DNA from: Actinomycetota bacterium
GTDB taxonomy: Bacteria > Actinomycetota > Thermoleophilia > Gaiellales > F1-60-MAGs149
NCBI GenBank assembly: GCA_947481755.1
Contig: CANKHS010000015.1
Coordinates: forward strand, 1 to 15,227
Direction of reading: 5' to 3'
DNA length: 15,227 nt
The notes under the pieces were generated by a model. The model was not told where the DNA came from. It did not search any database and saw only the letters and a list, made by a program, of their open reading frames with translations. Made by a program: the position numbers and the translations under genes. Numbering within the stretch: position 1 is the stretch's first letter; the number at the start of each line of letters is the position of its first letter. Below, piece after piece: positions 12,510-15,227 of the stretch.

Positions 12510-12516
12510 TCCTTAC

Positions 12517-13179
12517 GTGCCGTTCGCAGTGCTCATTACCCCGCTCTTCGCGAGCGTGCTCTCGGCACTCAAACCCGATCAGATCCTGGACAACGCAGGC
12601 CATCTTGCGATCTGGGTTGCAGCAGCAATGATCTTCGCCGAGTGTGGCCTGCTCCTCGGGTTCTTCCTCCCCGGCGACTCGCTCCTATTCGTCGTTGGGC
12701 TATTCGTCGGCAATGGCGCGATCGGCACACCACTGTGGGCGACCTGCATCTTGCTCTTCGTCGCTGCCTTCGCCGGCAACCTGCTCGGCTACTGGATCGG
12801 CAGGCGCGCTGGCCCGACGCTCTTCCGACGAGAAGACTCCCGAATTTTCAAGAAGAAGTACATCGACCACACCGAAGAGTTCTTCAATAAATACGGCGCA
12901 GCCGCAATCATTCTCGGCCGCTTTATTGCCATCGTGCGCACGTTCATCACCGTGCTCGCGGGTGCCGGCAAGATGGACTTCCGCCGCTATACGCTCTACA
13001 GCGCGATCGGCGCAGCCCTTTGGACAGTCAGCCTCACCGTGCTCGGTTATCTCATCGGCAACGTGCCGGTGATCAAGAATAACCTCGAGTACGCGATTCT
13101 CTTGATCGTGATCGTCAGCATCGTCCCGATCGTGATTCACCGCCTCAAGGCGCGTCGCGACGCCGGCCGCACTGCCTGA
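12517..13179 (+). CDS. DedA/VTT-family membrane protein
   Basis: A 220-residue integral membrane protein of the DedA (SNARE-associated/VTT) family, implicated in lipid-carrier or phospholipid flipping and in envelope homeostasis. Family residues are visible: E42 in FAECGLLLGFFLPGDSLLF (40-58), GYWIGRRAGP (91-100), and GRFIAIVRTFITVLAGAGKM (134-153) with the conserved arginines R135 and R141. About five hydrophobic segments are evident, and the C-terminus is basic (RLKARRDAGRTA). The length is typical. The GTG start gives the usual short amphipathic N-terminus; there is no Shine-Dalgarno. The stop is separated by one base from the stop of the convergent collagen-like gene. Confidence 0.9.
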   Translation: MPFAVLITPLFASVLSALKPDQILDNAGHLAIWVAAAMIFAECGLLLGFFLPGDSLLFVVGLFVGNGAIGTPLWATCILLFVAAFAGNLLGYWIGRRAGPTLFRREDSRIFKKKYIDHTEEFFNKYGAAAIILGRFIAIVRTFITVLAGAGKMDFRRYTLYSAIGAALWTVSLTVLGYLIGNVPVIKNNLEYAILLIVIVSIVPIVIHRLKARRDAGRTA

Positions 13180-13192
13180 GCTACGGCGTAGC
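13180..13192. terminator. Short palindrome spanning a convergent stop junction, possible bidirectional terminator
   Basis: GCTACG-G-CGTAGC is a perfect 6-bp inverted repeat. It begins one base after the DedA stop and includes the stop codon of the opposing gene (13181-13183). It is too short and lacks a T-tract, so only its position between convergent genes argues for a terminator role. Confidence 0.25.
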
Positions 13193-13783
13193 GCAGATCA
13201 CCGTTGCGGTCACAAAATCGTATTCCGCGGTGATGTTCGCCTCGGTTTCTGCCACGACCACCCAGTCCGTTGGCGTCGCACCTGCGCTTGCCGACGGCGA
13301 ACTACTCACGATTCGAACCTTGTTTGCACCGTCTGATGCAACAAACCCACCACCGACCGCCCGCTCACCCGAAGCGCAGTTCGCGGTGGCGGTAACAGGT
13401 GTGTTCGCAATCGCCGGCAACGTCACAGGATCGCTCCGCCGCGCCTTCACCGAGGTCGCACCGGCAGCGCCCGTATCACCTTTCGCACCGGTCGCACCTG
13501 TGGTGCCCTTGGCACCTTTCGGCCCTCGCGCACCCCGCGCGCCTTTCGAGCCACGCGGGCCCTCGAGGCCAGCAGGGATCTGCCCGAAGCCAAAGTCCTC
13601 GTACTGCAGGGCGCCATCTTTGATTTTCGCGCTGTCGACAGCTCCATCGCGCAGCTGTGGCGTGCCGACGCTATCGCGCGGCAAGGCTGTGGCTGCGTAG
13701 CTCACACCGCCGACGGAGAGAAACAGGGCGAGCGTGGCCGTCACGCTCGCATACGAAACGCGCGGCATCTTTTGGAAAATCAT
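13181..13783 (-). CDS. Secreted collagen-like repeat protein, Thermoleophilia type
   Basis: A 200-residue exported protein. A signal peptide (hydrophobic 12-30, VSYAATA cleavage region) is followed by PRDSVGTPQLRDGAVDSAKI (36-55), a motif I recognise from many Thermoleophilia surface proteins. Thirteen uninterrupted Gly-X-Y triplets (72-110) follow, rich in Lys, Arg, Ala and Thr, and would form a short collagen-like trimer stalk. The C-terminal domain (about 116-200) has two cysteines (in ANCASGE and TVICATP) and the conserved AVGGGF; it is probably a small beta domain. The start is uncertain: ATG 13783 is chosen, while GTG 13789 and ATG 13768 are alternatives with equally weak ribosome sites. 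Adhesion or surface display is inferred. Confidence 0.8.
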   Translation of the reverse strand: MIFQKMPRVSYASVTATLALFLSVGGVSYAATALPRDSVGTPQLRDGAVDSAKIKDGALQYEDFGFGQIPAGLEGPRGSKGARGARGPKGAKGTTGATGAKGDTGAAGATSVKARRSDPVTLPAIANTPVTATANCASGERAVGGGFVASDGANKVRIVSSSPSASAGATPTDWVVVAETEANITAEYDFVTATVICATP

Positions 13784-13860
13784 GTCCACCGATTCCCCAG
13801 TGGCGACCCGAGACCTCTATCACCTAGTTTGCGATTTGATCACGGCCAACGTGCCACGAA

Positions 13861-15227
13861 TTACTGCAAACGCGCACCGCTCGGATCGACCAGTCGGTCG
13901 GCCACAACCGTTGCCGTCACCGGACCGTCGAGCGTCTCGACAACCAGCTGATCACCCTCCGCGACATCGGTCGGGAGGTAGGCGTAGGCCAGCATCCGCT
14001 CGACGCTATAGCCGTAGGCGACCGACCGCAGCCGGCTGAGCGCCTCGCCGTCGCGCAGCACAACCTCGCCTCCATAGGCCGAGACCCAACCGCCATCACC
14101 CAAGGCGAGTGTGCGAATGCGTGTCGTGAAGCCCTCTTCGCGACGCACCAGAAGCACTTCGCGACCGACGTAATCGGCGTCCTTCTTGGCACAGAACGCA
14201 AGACCCGCCTGGTCGGGTCTGTCGTTCGGCGTCAGGTCCGTACCGATGTAGCGGTAGCCCTTCTCCATGCGCAGACCATCGAGTGCGCGATAGCCGCAGA
14301 CTCGGATGCCGTGCTCTGCGCCAGCGGCCATCAGTCGATCCCAGACGGCGACGGTCCAGGCGGGGTCGACGTAGAGCTCGTACCCAAACTCGCCCACGTA
14401 CGTGATGCGTTGCGCAAAGGCTGGCGCCGAGCCGACAACGATGTCTTGCCCGGTGCCAAACGGGAAGGCCTCGTTGCTGAGGTCCGCCGTCGTGGCAGCC
14501 GTCATCACCGCGCGGGCGTTCGGGCCCCAGATGCCGATCACCGACAGACGATCGCTCTCGTCCGTCAATTCCACGTCGAGTTGGAGCCGATGGGCGATGC
14601 CTTGCAGCCAGCCGAGATCCGAGGCGAGCGCACCCGCGCCCGTCACCATCCGGAAGCGCTGCTCGGCGAGACGCGTGACCGTGACGTCCGCGATCATGCC
14701 ACCGCGATGGTCGAGCATCTGCGTGTAGATGACGCTACCGATCGCTCGATCCATCGAGGCATCGCAGGCAAATTCGACGAGCGCCTCGGCATCCGATCCC
14801 TCGATCGAGATCTTGCCGAAGCTGGATAGGTCGATGATGCCGACCGCCTCGCGCATCGCACGATGCTCTTCGCCGATGAGATCGAAGAAGGGCGGCTTGC
14901 CCCAGCCCCAGGCGCGCTGGTCGGCGCCCATCCGGCGCCACGGCTTGCCGGGATCGATGTAGTCGGCGCGTTCGAAGCCCGACTTGACCCCGAAGACGGT
15001 GCCGGCCTCTTGCAGTCGCCCGTGCAAGGCGGAGAGGCGCGTGGGGCGACCCCACTCGTCCTGATCGAACGGATAGCGAAGGCGGTAGTAGTAGCGGTAG
15101 GCCTCCTGCGCCGCGATTGCCGCGTGCTGCGGGTCGCGATAGACCGAGCCGAATCGCCACGGCCGATAGCCCGACACGTCGAGCTCGGTCTCGCCGGTTG
15201 TGATCCACTCGGCAATCGTCTTGCCGA
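13861..15227 (-). CDS. Dimethylglycine/sarcosine dehydrogenase-like protein, FAO_M-GcvT region (5' end outside window)
   Basis: The frame is open through the window edge, so 454 C-terminal residues of a larger protein are visible. The apparent GTG at 15177 is internal, because upstream codons read GKTIAEWITTGE..LDVSGYR, which is typical of the FAD-oxidoreductase/FAO_M junction. Counted from that GTG, the FAO_M-like part runs to about 100. A GcvT-like folate-binding domain (about 100-330) has YTQMLDHRGGMIADVTV, YVGEFGYELYV and LRMEKGYRYIGTDLT. A GcvT C-terminal barrel extends to 438. Such fusions oxidise an N-methyl amine (dimethylglycine, sarcosine or a related glycine betaine breakdown product) at FAD and hand the one-carbon unit to tetrahydrofolate. 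The FAD domain itself is not visible here, so substrate and completeness are unknown. Confidence 0.85.
   Translation of the reverse strand, partial: GKTIAEWITTGETELDVSGYRPWRFGSVYRDPQHAAIAAQEAYRYYYRLRYPFDQDEWGRPTRLSALHGRLQEAGTVFGVKSGFERADYIDPGKPWRRMGADQRAWGWGKPPFFDLIGEEHRAMREAVGIIDLSSFGKISIEGSDAEALVEFACDASMDRAIGSVIYTQMLDHRGGMIADVTVTRLAEQRFRMVTGAGALASDLGWLQGIAHRLQLDVELTDESDRLSVIGIWGPNARAVMTAATTADLSNEAFPFGTGQDIVVGSAPAFAQRITYVGEFGYELYVDPAWTVAVWDRLMAAGAEHGIRVCGYRALDGLRMEKGYRYIGTDLTPNDRPDQAGLAFCAKKDADYVGREVLLVRREEGFTTRIRTLALGDGGWVSAYGGEVVLRDGEALSRLRSVAYGYSVERMLAYAYLPTDVAEGDQLVVETLDGPVTATVVADRLVDPSGARLQ

Noticed and set aside
13790..13860. Possible terminator between the dehydrogenase-like gene and the collagen-like gene
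   Set aside because: Only a 4-bp CACG/CGTG stem with no T-run was found.

Overview
This is a GC-rich, gene-dense bacterial window, most likely from an actinobacterium of class Thermoleophilia (Solirubrobacterales-like). That placement is inference. It rests on the secreted collagen-like protein at 13181-13783, whose N-terminus and 'PRDSVGT.QL..GAV.S.KI' motif are typical of that lineage. It is supported by an FmdB protein with a Cys-x3-His first metal half-site, frequent GTG starts, a DUF6457 protein beside a cox-type module, and several starts that look leaderless. No rRNA, tRNA, CRISPR array, transposase or prophage gene was seen.

Layout. 1-189 is the tail of an unrecognised plus-strand gene, followed by an exceptional 31-bp perfect inverted repeat (201-273). 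376-972 encodes a lipoprotein with a duplicated two-cysteine module, convergent with a small DUF6457 gene (1009-1257, minus). 1368-5004 is a tightly coupled plus-strand operon: MoxR/CoxD-type AAA+ ATPase, CoxE-type VWA protein, XdhC/CoxF-type protein and a hotdog thioesterase. The first three form the maturation kit of molybdenum hydroxylases, but no hydroxylase subunit lies in the window. 5001-8907 (minus) is a second tight operon: GT4 glycosyltransferase, then a membrane protein fusing a NodB deacetylase to a flippase-like domain, then an Asp-box propeller lipoprotein. It looks like an envelope glycan or glycolipid module.

From 8995 on, short single genes alternate in orientation: FmdB zinc ribbon (+), futalosine-hydrolase-like nucleosidase (-), class I glutamine amidotransferase (+), a Phd/VapC toxin-antitoxin pair (-) with an AT-rich palindromic operator, Rieske oxygenase (+), DedA membrane protein (+) and the collagen-like surface protein (-). 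Last comes the C-terminal 454 residues of a dimethylglycine/sarcosine-dehydrogenase-like protein (-), whose 5' end is outside the window.

Two organisational themes stand out. Convergent genes meet with almost no spacer, and twice their stop codons overlap. Most first-in-transcript genes carry a TAnnnT hexamer 6-10 nt before the start codon and no Shine-Dalgarno sequence, while operon-internal genes use stop/start overlaps, some with Shine-Dalgarno sites. The strongest candidates for something new are the deacetylase-flippase fusion with its glycosyltransferase, the inverted repeat at 201-273, and the operator-promoter of the toxin-antitoxin pair. No intergenic stretch exceeds 300 bases.
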